Shown here piece after piece: positions 1 through 10,915 of a DNA stretch of 64,000 nt (position 1 is its first letter; every line of letters begins with the position of its first letter). This DNA is from Delphinapterus leucas (lineage: Eukaryota; Chordata; Mammalia; Artiodactyla; Monodontidae). The translations under genes and the position numbers were made by a program. The notes under the pieces were generated by a model. The model worked only from the letters and a program-made list of their open reading frames with translations, ran no database searches and was not told where the DNA came from. The DNA is taken from NCBI RefSeq assembly GCF_002288925.2, contig NW_022098002.1, positions 552,057-616,056 of the forward strand. The letters run 5' to 3'.

Positions 1-199
1 TTTCCTCCTTGGCAAGACCAAAGGTTTCGAGGCTTATTGGTACCTGCGGACATTGATCAAACTGCAGAGTGAAGTAGGCCACAGCCCAAAGTTCCCACAT
101 TCACTACATCATCGTCTTTCTTGATGGATCTGGTTATTAACAGTGAAACGAGAAATGAGCAAGTTCAAATTCACAAGGGAAGCTTCTGTCTTATCCACC
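1..199. other. Unassigned sequence
   Basis: I recognise no gene or repeat family here. It runs directly into the MLT1-like LTR that follows. Confidence 0.4.
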
Positions 200-600
200 T
201 GTTATGGGCTCAATTGTGTCCCCTCGAAGCTCGCGTGTTGAAGCCTGACCCCCCCAGGACTGCATAAGGTGAGGTGATGTATTTGGAGAGAGGGTCTTTA
301 AAGAGGCAATTAGGTTAAACGAGGTCACTGGGGTGGGCCCTAACTTAACCTGCCTGGGTCCTTATAAGAAGAGGAAATTAGGACACAGGCACGTGAGGAC
401 ACAGGGAGGGATGGCCACGTGAGGACACAGGGAGCAGGTAGCAGCTACACGCCCAGGTGAGGGGCCTCGGGAGGGACCACCCTGCCGACACCTTGATCTC
501 AGACTTCCAGCCTCCAGGATGTGAGAAGATGAACTTCTGTGTCTGAGCCGCGCCCCTGTCTGTGGTACTTGCTACAGCTGCCGGAGCAAACTATGTACCA
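200..600 (+). repeat. MLT1-type (MaLR, ERVL-related) solitary LTR
   Basis: The block begins gttatgggctcaattgtgtcc. It then shows the order typical of MLT1 LTRs: a gtgttgaagcctgacccc segment, tatttggagagagggtcttt, an aggcaattaggttaaac stretch, gtgggccctaac, and ccttataagaagagg. It ends with gatctcagacttccagcctcc and a tgtggtacttgctacagc terminus. I see no internal retroviral sequence, so this is a solitary LTR. A 19-base unit (cacgtgaggacacagggag) occurs twice inside it, at 390-408 and 416-434, as a local tandem duplication. The exact MLT1 subfamily was not determined. Confidence 0.8.
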
Positions 601-2314
601 TCTATTTTCACTAACTTCTCTGAAAGGTCTATTTTTTTCCCCTTAGAAATGGGGAAAATGTAACAGTTAAGAGAATGCAAATTATCTTGTGTGGATGTGG
701 CCGTTACTGGTTGCTTCAAGCAGATGTGTGTCTTCCCAGCTGACTTTTGGAAAGCAATTACAAATCGCTTCTCTTTTTATCTTCACTGATGATCAATAAA
801 ACAAAGCAGGTGAGGTGGCTATTATTATTATTAGCTACAGTTCGCACAGAGGAAGTGGACACCCTTTCCTAAGAAATTCGGACAGAAAGTAGCAGAGAAA
901 GGGCAGCCCCCGTTCTGGGACCCCTTGCCCCTCGCCCGCAGGTCAAGACCACGTTCCTGGGACCAGGCTGGTTTGCTTCTGGGAAAGGCACTGCAAGTTG
1001 AAATGATGTCAGTCCAGTCTAATTTATATTATATGTATAAATATTTTACATTATTTATGTCATAATGGAGGTTAGAATATGGACCAAGTGCTGGATTCTC
1101 AAATTATTACTCAAAAAACAAACATACCATATGTGGTCAGGGCTGAGTTAGGTCCTGTACGGCGTGCTGTGAAAATGGGCCTAGAGTACCTGCTCTAATA
1201 AAACTTCACTTCATTTTTAATATAATCCCCAAGAGAGGGTCTGCGCAGAATGGGACGGCGGGCTGGAGGTTTTGTGCGAACAGCTGGAGGTGCCCTGGTT
1301 TCCAGAGGCTTTGCCTGAGGCTGAGGGCTGGAGCCATCCTTGGGAGAGGCTGGGGACGATGGATCATCTGACGTCTGGCCCCGGACTCTGTTCTCCCAGG
1401 GCCGTTGAGAGGCAGGCGTGCTGCCTGGGGCCCTGGGCAGAGCTGGGGCATGGGGGTCTCTGGCTGAAGCTGGGCTGGTGCAGGGAAGCCGCAGGTGTCC
1501 TTCGTTTCCAGGGCAGCCGAGGGGTCAGCAGCAGCTGCTCCTTTGGAGTCGGGAGCCACCCCCTGGGGAGACAGCCAGCGCCTGCCCCGGGCAGCTCCTG
1601 ATACCTGGACGGAGCCGTGCGCAGCAGGGCCCCTTGGGGGGGGACAAAGCGGTCACCCCAGACCAGATCCCCTTTGCCGAGAGGACAGGGATAGGCTCAT
1701 GGGGGCCGCTTCCTCACAGCCCTGCCGAAGGCTCCCCGTCTCCAGCAGGGAGACCCTGTCACACTGGACGTGAACTGAGAGCGTCCGCTGGGGTGTCTTT
1801 GGCCACCTGCGTCCAGCACCAGTGAAGCAGGAAGAGGTTTTTTGTCTTCTTAAGTCCCTGTCCTGAGCCTGCAGCTGGAGGGAAGGCCACCTGGGGATTT
1901 CTGGGAGCAGCTGAGGGCGCGGGTGGGTGTGGACGGCGGCCCGGCCTGGGCTCTGCAGGTGGTCCCCATCACTGTCAGTGACGTCGTCAGGAGGCCCAGC
2001 AACTCCTCTGGGCCCTCGAATGGGGAAGGTGAGCCCGCGCCATTGAGAAGACGTGATCAGATGGAGACGTGGTTGGTCATGTCGCCCTTTCTGTGTCTTG
2101 ACAAGAATCTCACAGCAGCCAAGTTAGAAGAGAAATTGAGGGCTTTTCAGTCAACCACAGGCTTCTCTCTCTCTTCTACTCCATTTTAAATATAAGCAAA
2201 CAAAAAGCAACCAGCAAACGAAAAGCTCCAAAAAACAAAATGGGCTACTTGGTCATTTTTCTAAATTTCCTCCTGCCTGCCTCTCTTATATGCTGCACTA
2301 GTCTATTTTTCTTT
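601..2314. other. Unique sequence, AT-rich then GC-rich
   Basis: No gene or repeat family recognised. About 1015-1240 is AT-rich and contains aataaa-like motifs. About 1240-2090 is GC-rich with overlapping open frames on both strands that resemble no known protein, as expected by chance in GC-rich DNA. Confidence 0.4.
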
Positions 2315-2493
2315 CTATCCATCTATCCTATCTATATCTATCAACTATCTATCAATCATCTATCTATCATGTATCATCTATCTGTCATCTATCATCTATC
2401 GTCTATCTATCTATCATCATCTATCTCTCTATATCTATCTATCTATCTATCATCTATCGTCTATCATCTATCTATCTATCTATCATCTATCTA
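2315..2493. repeat. (TCTA)n microsatellite, interrupted
   Basis: About 180 bases built from tcta/atct units, with frequent interruptions (tcatctatc, tcgtctatc, tctctatatc). The open frame across it is low-complexity Ile/Tyr/Ser/Leu repeat with no gene content. Imperfect compound tetranucleotide arrays of this length usually vary in length between individuals. Confidence 0.95.
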
Positions 2494-4579
2494 AATTTGA
2501 GAGGAAGCCAGAGAAGCACAGATGTCTCCCTCTCAACCCCACAATTTCAGTGAGAAAACGTCCTGTGAAATTCCCCTGCCTTGACCTTTGACAGGCCTCT
2601 GGGCCTGAGACGTGTGGCCCAGGGTCTCCTATTCCTCAAGCCTCGATGGATCTGAAATGGGAGAAAGAATGACGGGTCCTGGGAGGCTGTTCACCCGGAC
2701 TCCAGCTTCTCTGAGGAAAATGAGACCAACTACCCTGATAGATGAGTTTGTTCTGCCCTCAGGATTTCCTGGAGGAGGGGTCTCCCCCGGGGCTCTAGCT
2801 TTCTGTTTCCTGGGGGTCAGATTCAGCACGCTTTGTCTGTTAGATTTTTCGTGGCGACGAGCTGGGGCTGGGACGAGGACCTCATGGGACTGACTTCTGA
2901 GGTTCACGTTTTACAGTCTTCCTCTGGTCCGGATGCTTCCGGAGTATTTGCCAGCCTGGTAGTTTACGCAAGGCTGGAGCTTGGTCTTACTGGTTAGTAT
3001 TTGGTGCCTGCACCTCGTCCTCAGCGGACAGCCGGTGCCCCTGGCCGTCGGAAGCCATCACAGACCCACAGTCTGACGCTGGATTCTCATGAGAAAAGAG
3101 CAAAGGGGCAGGAAGTGGGACATCGGAGGAGCCGGTTCTCATGACACGGGCTGGGGCAGACAATGGGATGGGACTCCCTTTCTTAGCCTTTCAGTTGGCT
3201 TTCTTTGATGCTCTTTCTTTCTCCTGACCCTTCGGCCCCACCCTCTCCGCGGGGTGGGAAGCAGGATATTTGCACAAAGTCTTTGTTCCAGAGGAGCCTT
3301 TCTCCTTCTCCAGATGAAGTCCCTCCACCACCCCCCAGCTCCCCAGCTCCTTGGGTGCTGGGCCCGTCCTGCGGGGAATCCTGGGGCTGAGGCTTTCCTG
3401 CCCATGTGCCATCCCAAGGAGAGGAAAAAGAACCCCTGTAACTGATAAAGCCCTATTTGCTTAAAAATATCACAGCATAGAAGATGAAAACACCTACCGA
3501 AGTATCAGTCGTCTTTTCAAAGTTGGCAAGGACGCCAACTCTCTGAGCGGAAGGGGGCGCTTGGGGCACGAGCTATGGTCTGGGGACTGCAGGGGGCTTG
3601 GCCCTGGGGCTCAGGGCGTGGTGGGAGTTGTCCTCTCCAGCTGGCTGGGCAGGGACTTCGGGACGTGGCGGTTGTCCCCGTGCGGATGGCGAGTGGGTCC
3701 TGGGCTTCCTGAGTCCCTCCTCTGCCCCTGTCCTCCCAGCCCACGCGGCCCACAGAGGGACGGGCTGCCCTTCGTGGGGACCAGCTGGTCAGGTGGACTC
3801 GGCCAGCTTCCCGATGAGGATGCAGCCGTGTCCCAAGCCCTGGGGCCTGGCCTTTCTCACCATGGCTGACGCTTCTCTAGACTAAACAGTTCCCCTTTGG
3901 AGAAACCCCATTTTCTGCCACCCCGTTCCTTTCCAGACCTTCTTTGCAATGTCATCTCAGCCCAGCCTTGAAGAATTACACAGGCCCTCAGCCCCTGTCC
4001 CCTACTCAGGGTGGCCTTTTCTCTGGCAGATGTCCTAAGTCACAGTGGGTGAGTGAGACTCCATTCCAGGACCCTAGAACAGGGCTCTAAACACAAAGCT
4101 TCTTCCGGCTTAATTCTAATTGGTTCACACATAGCAGTTCAGGGGGAAATCCATCTCCCTTCTCCTTACCGTCGAGCACAATTCCTGAAATGGGAGCAGC
4201 TTTCTCCCCTCAGAGGCTGCTCTGTAGTCAGTGTCTGAAAATTGAAGGAAAATGGAAAGTGCTCAGAGCACATTCCACACACCACGTGACGTGGGCTTGG
4301 ACACGAGCTACAGGCTGGTCCGTCCTGCATCTCCTCCCCGGCCCCTCCCTTCCTATCATTTAATCCCACACACCCGTGGGGGGCACTTGCCAGCTGCAGG
4401 TGGTCCTGGGCCCACAGCTGGGCACTCTGAGCTTGTGTACTGATGGTCCTAACCCGCCCCATGAGGACACCCACATCCTTATGTGACTTGTTGAGGTCGC
4501 TACCCAGTTTCCAGAGAAAGCCCTCTTTCCTGAAGGACCTCATTGTCATCGTTACACGACGGGAAAGTAAGAAATGTGG
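2494..4579. other. Unique GC-rich sequence, no recognised feature
   Basis: Moderately GC-rich DNA. Several open frames of 60-100 codons overlap on both strands between 2612 and 3885, but none shows a domain or a plausible exon structure. The 222-codon minus-strand frame at 4166-4834 runs into the L1 3' end beginning at 4580, which argues against it being coding. Confidence 0.4.
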
Positions 4580-4911
4580 GGCAGGACGGGAATAAAGATG
4601 CAGACGTAGAGGACGGACTTGAGGACATGGGGAGGGGGAAGGGTAAGCTGGGACGGGGTGAGAGAGTGGCATGGACATATATACACGACCAAATGCTAGT
4701 GGGAAGCAGCCGCATAGCACAGGGAGATCAGCTCGGTGCTTTGTGACCGCCTGGAGGGGTGGGATAGGGAGGGTGGGAGGGAGACGCAAGAGGGAAGAGA
4801 TATGGGAACATATGTATATGTATAACTGATTCACTTTGTTATACAGCAGAAACTAACACACCACTGTAAAGCAATTATACTCCAATAAAGATGTAAAAAA
4901 AAAAAGAAAGA
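4580..4911 (+). mobile_element. 5'-truncated L1 3' end with target-site duplication
   Basis: This is the 3' untranslated end of a cetartiodactyl-type LINE-1. It carries atagcacagggagatcagct, a g-rich tract around gggtgggatagggaggg, gttatacagcagaaactaac and actccaataaag, and ends in an A-rich tail. An 11-base duplication, aagaaatg(t/c)gg, lies at 4569-4579 and again at 4912-4922. That brackets the insertion and supports target-primed retrotransposition. No ORF2 coding sequence is present. The 3' end differs from the one at 5362-5675, so the two come from different L1 subfamilies. Confidence 0.85.
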
Positions 4912-5361
4912 AAGAAATGCGGTGAACTTCCCTACAGCAGACGTGGAGCCTTCGGGTCGAAGGCTCCACGGCCGCTGGAGGACTGGAAAAGAGCCGTCTG
5001 ACCCGCAGTGCAGCCCTCAGCGCCACCTGCCACCCCTTCTCACCTGCAGGAATGTGCCCGCGATGGTCACGTCGCTGCTGAACTAAACGTTCAAGGCAAA
5101 GTTTACTCAACTAGATAAACTGGTCGGCCGCAGGGCAGGATGCCTGATCTTGCTAATTTGTTTTAGGTTTATAACTGAATTTACAGCTCCGAGCTTATTG
5201 CTGTAGAAAAATCACTAATGGTTATGTACGGCTTTATCTCCTGTAAACCACTATCGATGGCGCTACAGGTGCAGAGCCAGAGCCGGTAAGCTGCAGCCAC
5301 AAGCAAGTGATAAGCTTGGCAGAAACTCCTGCTGAAAGAATGTTCTGCACAGCAAACCCCT
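4912..5361. other. Unique spacer between two L1 3' ends
   Basis: Nothing recognised. It begins with the right copy of the target-site duplication of the preceding L1 piece. Confidence 0.4.
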
Positions 5362-5675
5362 ACAGAACGGACACAGACTCACAGATTTCGAAAATAAACT
5401 TACGGTTACCAAAGGGGAAACGTTGAAGGGGACATAAATTAGGAGCTTGGGATTAACACACACTCACGACTATATATAAAATAGATAATCAGCAAAGACC
5501 TGCTGTATAGCACAGGGACCTCTACTCAATACTCTGTAATAACCTAAAAGGGAAAAGAGTCTGGAAAAGAATGAATATATGTATATGTACAACTAAATTC
5601 CTTTGCTGTACACCTGACACTAACACAGCATTGTAAATCAACTATACTCCAATAAAATTTAAAAAAAGAAACACC
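5362..5675 (+). mobile_element. 5'-truncated L1 3' end, second subfamily
   Basis: A second L1 3' untranslated end in the same orientation. It reads cagactcacag near its start, then ttacggttaccaaagggg, aaatagataatcagcaaag, ctgctgtatagcacagggac, gtatatgtacaactaaattc and tatactccaataaa before an A-rich tail. This version appears in older cetartiodactyl L1 copies. I could not define a clean target-site duplication, and the 5' limit is approximate. Confidence 0.8.
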
Positions 5676-8598
5676 TACATAAAAAAAATAAAGCAAATCC
5701 TGTCTCTCTTTCTCTGTTTCCTTTGTGCCTCTCCCTACTCCAGGCTCCAGAAGAGAGAGACAGAAAAGGAAGGCAATGTCTCAACTACCAAGGGTACAAT
5801 TTTGCAAAAGCAAAAATGTTTTACTTTCCACCAGGAAAAGAGAAATGCAAGTTAAGAAGCTTGTAGGACAAGAGACACTGATTTAAATATTTTCACCCAA
5901 ACTAACAAGGGTCTGAAGAAAGGACTTCTCCCTTTTCCTGGTGGAACCCTTCTACTCCCAGAGCAGAGGGCTTTGCTGTCCCAGTCCTATCCTGGGGGTG
6001 ATGTCAGGGGTGGGGTGACTGGGTGGAGATGACAGGGGCGCATCTCACCTGGATGAGCCCAGGACAGAGGTGAGGGGTCCCCAGCCGCCCACCTCACACC
6101 CCAGCACATGTGCAACACATTGTCAAAATGGGACCTGTTTCGATGAACTGGTGACGTGGGCTGGGACGGATTCTGCCTCTAAAGGATCACCCTTTAGGTG
6201 ATCACAGGGTCTTCAACACGACACACCCTGGCCTGGGTTCATAAAGCATTATCTTGTCCCAAGGACCTCACTAGACAAGGTGACGGACGAGTGGCTGCTT
6301 TGCCTGGGGCTGAGGGGTTTGCAAGGGTGAGGGGCTTCCGGTGCTGAAACAGGGACAGTCCCAGGTGAGCCAGGACAATTTGGTCACCCTAAGAGATCAC
6401 TCATTCTGCTTACTGTAAACTTTCAGGTTATAAAAGGTAAGTGCTGAGTTAAAAATCCTCATAGAGAACCTGTAGAAGGTGAGAGCGCCTGTGAGACACC
6501 CAGGGCCAGAACACAGGCATGTCCGCCTATTTTAGGCCAACATACTTACTTTTAGGTCCCCCTCCATCACTCAGTCTCTCATTCCAGTCCTGCATGGTTC
6601 GCCCGATGGCCGGTAAGTCACCTGGCAAGCAGAGCAGTCGGGCCCCGACCTCGGCCCCCAGGGAAGGGTTGTCTTCGCGAGTCTTGCTGTTTTTGTCACA
6701 CACACGACTTTCTTAAATAAGTGGCCTTAGCAGACATACCTTTACCTACTTGTTGTTACTTGTTTGTTTGCTTTTTGAACTGTCTGTAGGCAGAGGAGAG
6801 GGATTTATTTTGCCAAATAAAGTCAAGGTAGGCGTCATCTGTCCTGGCCAGACAAGAGATCAAAGGTCAGAGACGTGGTTCTATCTCCTCCTGTGCTGTC
6901 ACATCTCTGACCCGCTGTCCTATCAATAAAGTGGGGGAAGCGATCGTGTCCTCTTTCTCCTCCTGGACAGACTGTGGTTTTTGGAGAAACGACATCTGTG
7001 AGCACAGAAGTGGTTTTCGAATTCTTGCACGTGCACGGCTGTTAAGATTTCACGGAGAGGCTGGAATACAAACTAGATGTTAAAGAATAGGTACGATTTT
7101 GTTAAAGATTACTTTTTCTTATAATGAGAATTTCGGAATGCTTATTTTAGAAATTACAGAAATATAAAACTAAAATCACCTTGTCACCAAACACAACCGG
7201 TGGGAGAGGATTTTCCCCTCTTACTCTTACTTAGACCAAAAGCTGGGCCCAGGACTGGTGGGCACCCTGGGGCTGTGGCCTCGGCCCTCTGCCAGCCCCG
7301 CACGCTTCCTCCAGGGGACCAGGCCCTTCAGTTAGCGGGCCGGGTCCTGGGCTGCCAGGGACAGAGCGGGGACTCAGGACAGACAAGACGAGCAGGACTG
7401 TCAAGCCAGCAGGCGGGCAGCTGGGTGGGGAGCTCGGCCTCTGCCAGGGCATCGCGGGCAGTGGGCATCGCGGGCAGTGGGCACTGGACGAGGAGGGCCT
7501 GCCTCAGCTCGGAGGCTCTGCTGGGGACCAGTCATCTTTTCCTTCAAGGTGATGTGACCTTGGTATTTCTGAACTCCGGGCCTACATCACCCTGAGGACT
7601 GAGCAGCTGCCGTGAGTCTTGTCTAATTAAAACCGTTCTGTGCCATTTCGCTCTGAGGGCTCCACTGTGCCCTCCCCACACAGGGGATGGTCACTGTGCC
7701 TCGATCCAGCATGAAGCTCTCTCAATCAGTAGCAGTAATGACAAGTTCAAAGTCAATGGCAGCATCAAACAAGGTCGAGTAAGCGCTGCAGAGGTGTTAG
7801 GGAGGAAAAGAACTGCAGTCGTAGGAATATGGCTCAAAGACTCACCTTAGGGGCTGGATGTCACGTAAGCCTTTCTAAAGGGTAGGAAATAAGAGTTGGG
7901 GACAGTGGACGGAGGTGGCCTGGCCAGGGGCTTGGGGCGGAGTGGTGAAGCGGAGCTGCCAGCAGGCTCCCAGGCCTTTTGCTTCGAGGTCTTGGGTTTA
8001 AAGCCACCCAAGGGCTGGTGGGGGAGAATTTTCAGAAAGTCCTAAGTGAGGAAAGCGAGGATACCTCCCGCCACCGTCCCCAGGGAGCTGTGTGGACGCA
8101 GCCCTGCTGGGGAGCAGAAACAAGGGAGCTGTGCGGACGCAGGCCCTGCTGGGGAGCAGAAACTGCAGGGACAAAAGCCCAGATCGTGAGCAAATCTAAT
8201 CAGAGCTTCGGCAACGCATTTGTGGAAGGAAAGGAAGTGGGGCGTGTTGACTTAGCCAACGCCTGCCCTTTCAGGTGGTGCTAATGCCCCAGGCAAACTT
8301 CAGCCCACACCCTGGAAGGGCAAGAAAAGGTACGATTGCAGGGTCAAGCCCTGTTCCATTCTCTCCGGAACCCACAGAGTCCTGCTCGGAGTTAGAGCCT
8401 CTCACTCCGGGGGTGCAGGGGTGGGGTGGGGTGGGTGGGTGTGGGTTGGTAGGATTACTTGAATTAGTTTCACCCCCAAGGAGGAGGCTGGCCTTGACCT
8501 CCCTCCCTCTCTGCACCCTCCATGTCTACACTGACGGGTTCAGTACCACTTGGTGACACGTACGTGTGTGCACGTGCCGTGACTGTGTGGACGCATTT
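5676..8598. other. Unique sequence with two short tandem duplications
   Basis: No gene recognised. About 7040-7190 is AT-rich; about 7230-7510 is GC-rich. The stretch contains a direct repeat of gggcatcgcgggcagt near 7447-7482 and a 41-base duplication at 8083-8164, described separately. Confidence 0.4.
8083..8164 (+). repeat. 41-base tandem duplication
   Basis: Two adjacent copies start gggagctgtg(t/c)ggacgcag and end ggggagcagaaac. The first is 8083-8123 and the second 8124-8164. They differ by a C/T change and a small G indel, so the duplication looks fairly recent. No third copy is seen. Confidence 0.9.
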
Positions 8599-8612
8599 CT
8601 CTCTCTCTCTCT

Positions 8613-8647
<35 letters not shown>
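8599..8647. repeat. Compound (CT)n(CA)n microsatellite
   Basis: A run of about seven CT units at 8599-8612 passes into about 17 CA units at 8613-8647, with one T interruption near the junction. Likely length-polymorphic. Confidence 0.95.
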
Positions 8648-8649
<2 letters not shown>

Positions 8650-9070
8650 CTGCCCATGCCAGCTCGTAGACGAACGTGATGCAGCGCTGGGACCACATTT
8701 GGTTTTCTGCTACAACAGCTCCTCGGGAATACTTTTAGGCCATGAGAACAATTAACTTTATGTGTTCAAACAGGCTTCACGTGCACGGGGTTATTCTCGA
8801 GAATAAAATAATAACCACCCCCGCTCCCCCCAAATAGGGCCTCTTTCTCTCTTATTTTCTCTTCTGAACTTCTTGAAAATTTAAGTGATTTCATGACCGC
8901 ATCTCCCGTGTTGCCAGTGAAGCCGGGAACACGTGGCCCATGCCCACAGGCCCCACCACTCCCCACGGGGTCGGTCCTGGGGAAGCACCAGGGCTTGTGC
9001 TGAGTGGACACTTCTCTGCACAGCAACGCGTTATTCTTCAGAAGCAGAGAGGATGTCCGTCTACATGTGT
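8648..9070. other. Unique sequence, no recognised feature
   Basis: No gene or clear repeat. Short open frames on both strands lack any protein similarity I recognise. Confidence 0.35.
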
Positions 9071-9500
9071 ACTTGTGATAAAATGCGCAGAACATAAAAC
9101 TCACCACCGGAACACTTTCTAAGTGCGTGGCTCAGTGGCATTAGGCACATTCCCAGTGTGTGACCACCCCCACCGTCATCCCCAGAACCTCTCCATCCTC
9201 CCAAACCGAACCTCCGTCCCCGTTAAACACGGACTCCCCAACCCCTCCCCCAGCCCCTGGCACCCACCCTCCTGCTCTCTGTCTCTGTGAATCCGATTCC
9301 TCCAGGCACCTCACATACGTGGAACCACACAGTGTTTCTCCTCTTGTGTCTGGTTTATGTCACTGAGCATCGTGCCCTCAAGGTTTGCCCATGTTGCCGC
9401 ATGTGTCAGAGTTTCCTTCCTTTTCAAGGCTGAGTAATAATCCACTGCAGGTGTGGCCACATCTTGTTCATCTGTTCATCCGTCCACTGCCTGTTTTTGT
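9071..9500 (-). mobile_element. Old L1M-type 3' region, antisense
   Basis: Read on the plus strand, this is the reverse complement of a widespread mammalian L1 3' region. Landmarks are tgataaaatgcgcagaacat, cagtggcattaggcacattc, catcctcccaaaccgaac, cccctggcacccaccctcc, tcacatacgtggaaccaca, gtttatgtcactgagcat, ttccttccttttcaaggctg and a catctgttcatccgtccac end. Divergence is high, consistent with an insertion predating cetaceans. Confidence 0.8.
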
Positions 9501-10748
9501 AAAGGAAGTTCCTTTTGGAAAACAGTCATGCCCATTGGTTCACACATTGTCTGTGGCCAGCAGAGTTGAAAAGTTGTGGGAGAACTTTATGGACGCAAAG
9601 CCAAAAATGTTTACTCTCTGGCTTTTTAAAGAAAAAGAAACATGAATCCCAGTTACAGAGAATACTCTAGAATAAGAAATTGTCTGGGCTGGCAAAGAAG
9701 CCAATGTTCTGAGGCCTCAGACAGTCAGAACTGGCCCCGCCAGCACTGCCGTCCACACTGCCCGGCTCAGCCAAGTGGCCGTTCTTTACCTGTGACCTGT
9801 GTCTGCCCCCTTCCCAGGGGGTGGGTGACCTCCAGGTTGGGGTACAGGCAGCAGCTGTCTGCTTGTAGTGGCTTGAAGAGTTCTTTGCAAGCCCCCCAGA
9901 CCCTCGTTTGTCCCCACTGCTGTTTCGGAGCCACATGAGAGTGTGTGGTCGGCTACACAGCCGAGCAGGAAGCCTAGATGGTGACCGGAGCAGAGGGCCG
10001 GAGTGGGCGGTGTCTCCTTCCCCCCAGCACGTTCGATCATGGTCATGGTCGTCCTTGCTCTACACCTGCAACCCCCATGCCCCTGTCAGCGATGCTCCCA
10101 GACCTGGACCCAGAGCAAAGCGGGCTGTAAGGTGAGGGGATGTGGCTGTTTGTCCTTGCCGTGCACAGGACTTCCTGTGTGATGGGGGACCCTCCCTGGC
10201 ATTGCCCTGTACTCATGCCTGTCACAGGGTGCCCATCTGAGAAACGTTAATGACAGGCATTCCTAAGCCCAGGTAGGCCCCTCTTATGCCTCTGAAAGAA
10301 CCCCCAGAAGAAATTTCAGTGCTGACTGCCTTAAGGAAAGTTTGCTAGAAACGTGTATTTTTAAAGGTAGAATTCACGGGCGAGGGGTTTTGGTGGAAGT
10401 TCCTGCCAATTCAGCCCACAGGACACTTCCTAGGTTAGAAGGAACTTGAACTAGACTCTGAAGGCCAGTGAGTTGCTCCATGGCCACTCATGAGGAAATA
10501 AGTTTTCTGTGTCAGAGGAGGAAACGCCCTTGGGCTGGGAATGGTTGTTGGGAACAAGCTAAATTTCCTATGAAGGGTGTTACTTCTACCATCAATCAGT
10601 TCTGCGAGTAGCTGTTTCCTTGATGACAGAGCGGCACCATTTTTACCGCCCCGAGTGAGCTGGTTGCTTGCACACGGTGACACCTCCCCTGCCCGCAGCC
10701 TGTCTGCTCATCAGACCTCTGGGGACCTCCGCCTGTGGACTGCATGGC
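9501..10748. other. Unique sequence, no recognised feature
   Basis: No gene or repeat family identified. Overlapping short frames occur on both strands between 9640 and 10225 without protein similarity. Confidence 0.35.
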
Positions 10749-10915
10749 TTTTTTTTTTTTTCGGTACGCGGGCCTCTCACTGCTGTGGCCTCTCCCGTTG
10801 CGGAGCACAGGCTCCAGACGCGCAGGCTCAGCAGCCACGTCTCACGGGCCCAGCCGCTCCGTGGCATGTGGGATCTTCCCGGACCGGGGCACGAACCCGC
10901 GTCCCCTGCATCGGC
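10749..10915 (-). mobile_element. CHR-type tRNA-derived SINE, 5'-truncated
   Basis: Begins with a T run (the antisense poly(A) tail) followed by cggtacgcgggcctctcact, ctcccgttgcggagcacagg, the ccggaccggggcacgaaccc B-box region and cctgcatcggc. It stops there, about 37 bases short of the usual SINE 5' end; the A-box part and the gggaagccc terminus are missing. The tail follows cgcgtaccg directly, so it is the short CHR form. No target-site duplication was seen. Open frames across it are SINE shadows. Confidence 0.9.

Noticed and set aside
2240..2494. 84-codon frame rich in Ile/Tyr/Leu/Ser
   Set aside because: Translation of the TCTA microsatellite.
4166..4834. 222-codon minus-strand frame
   Set aside because: About a third of it is the reverse complement of the L1 3' end starting at 4580.
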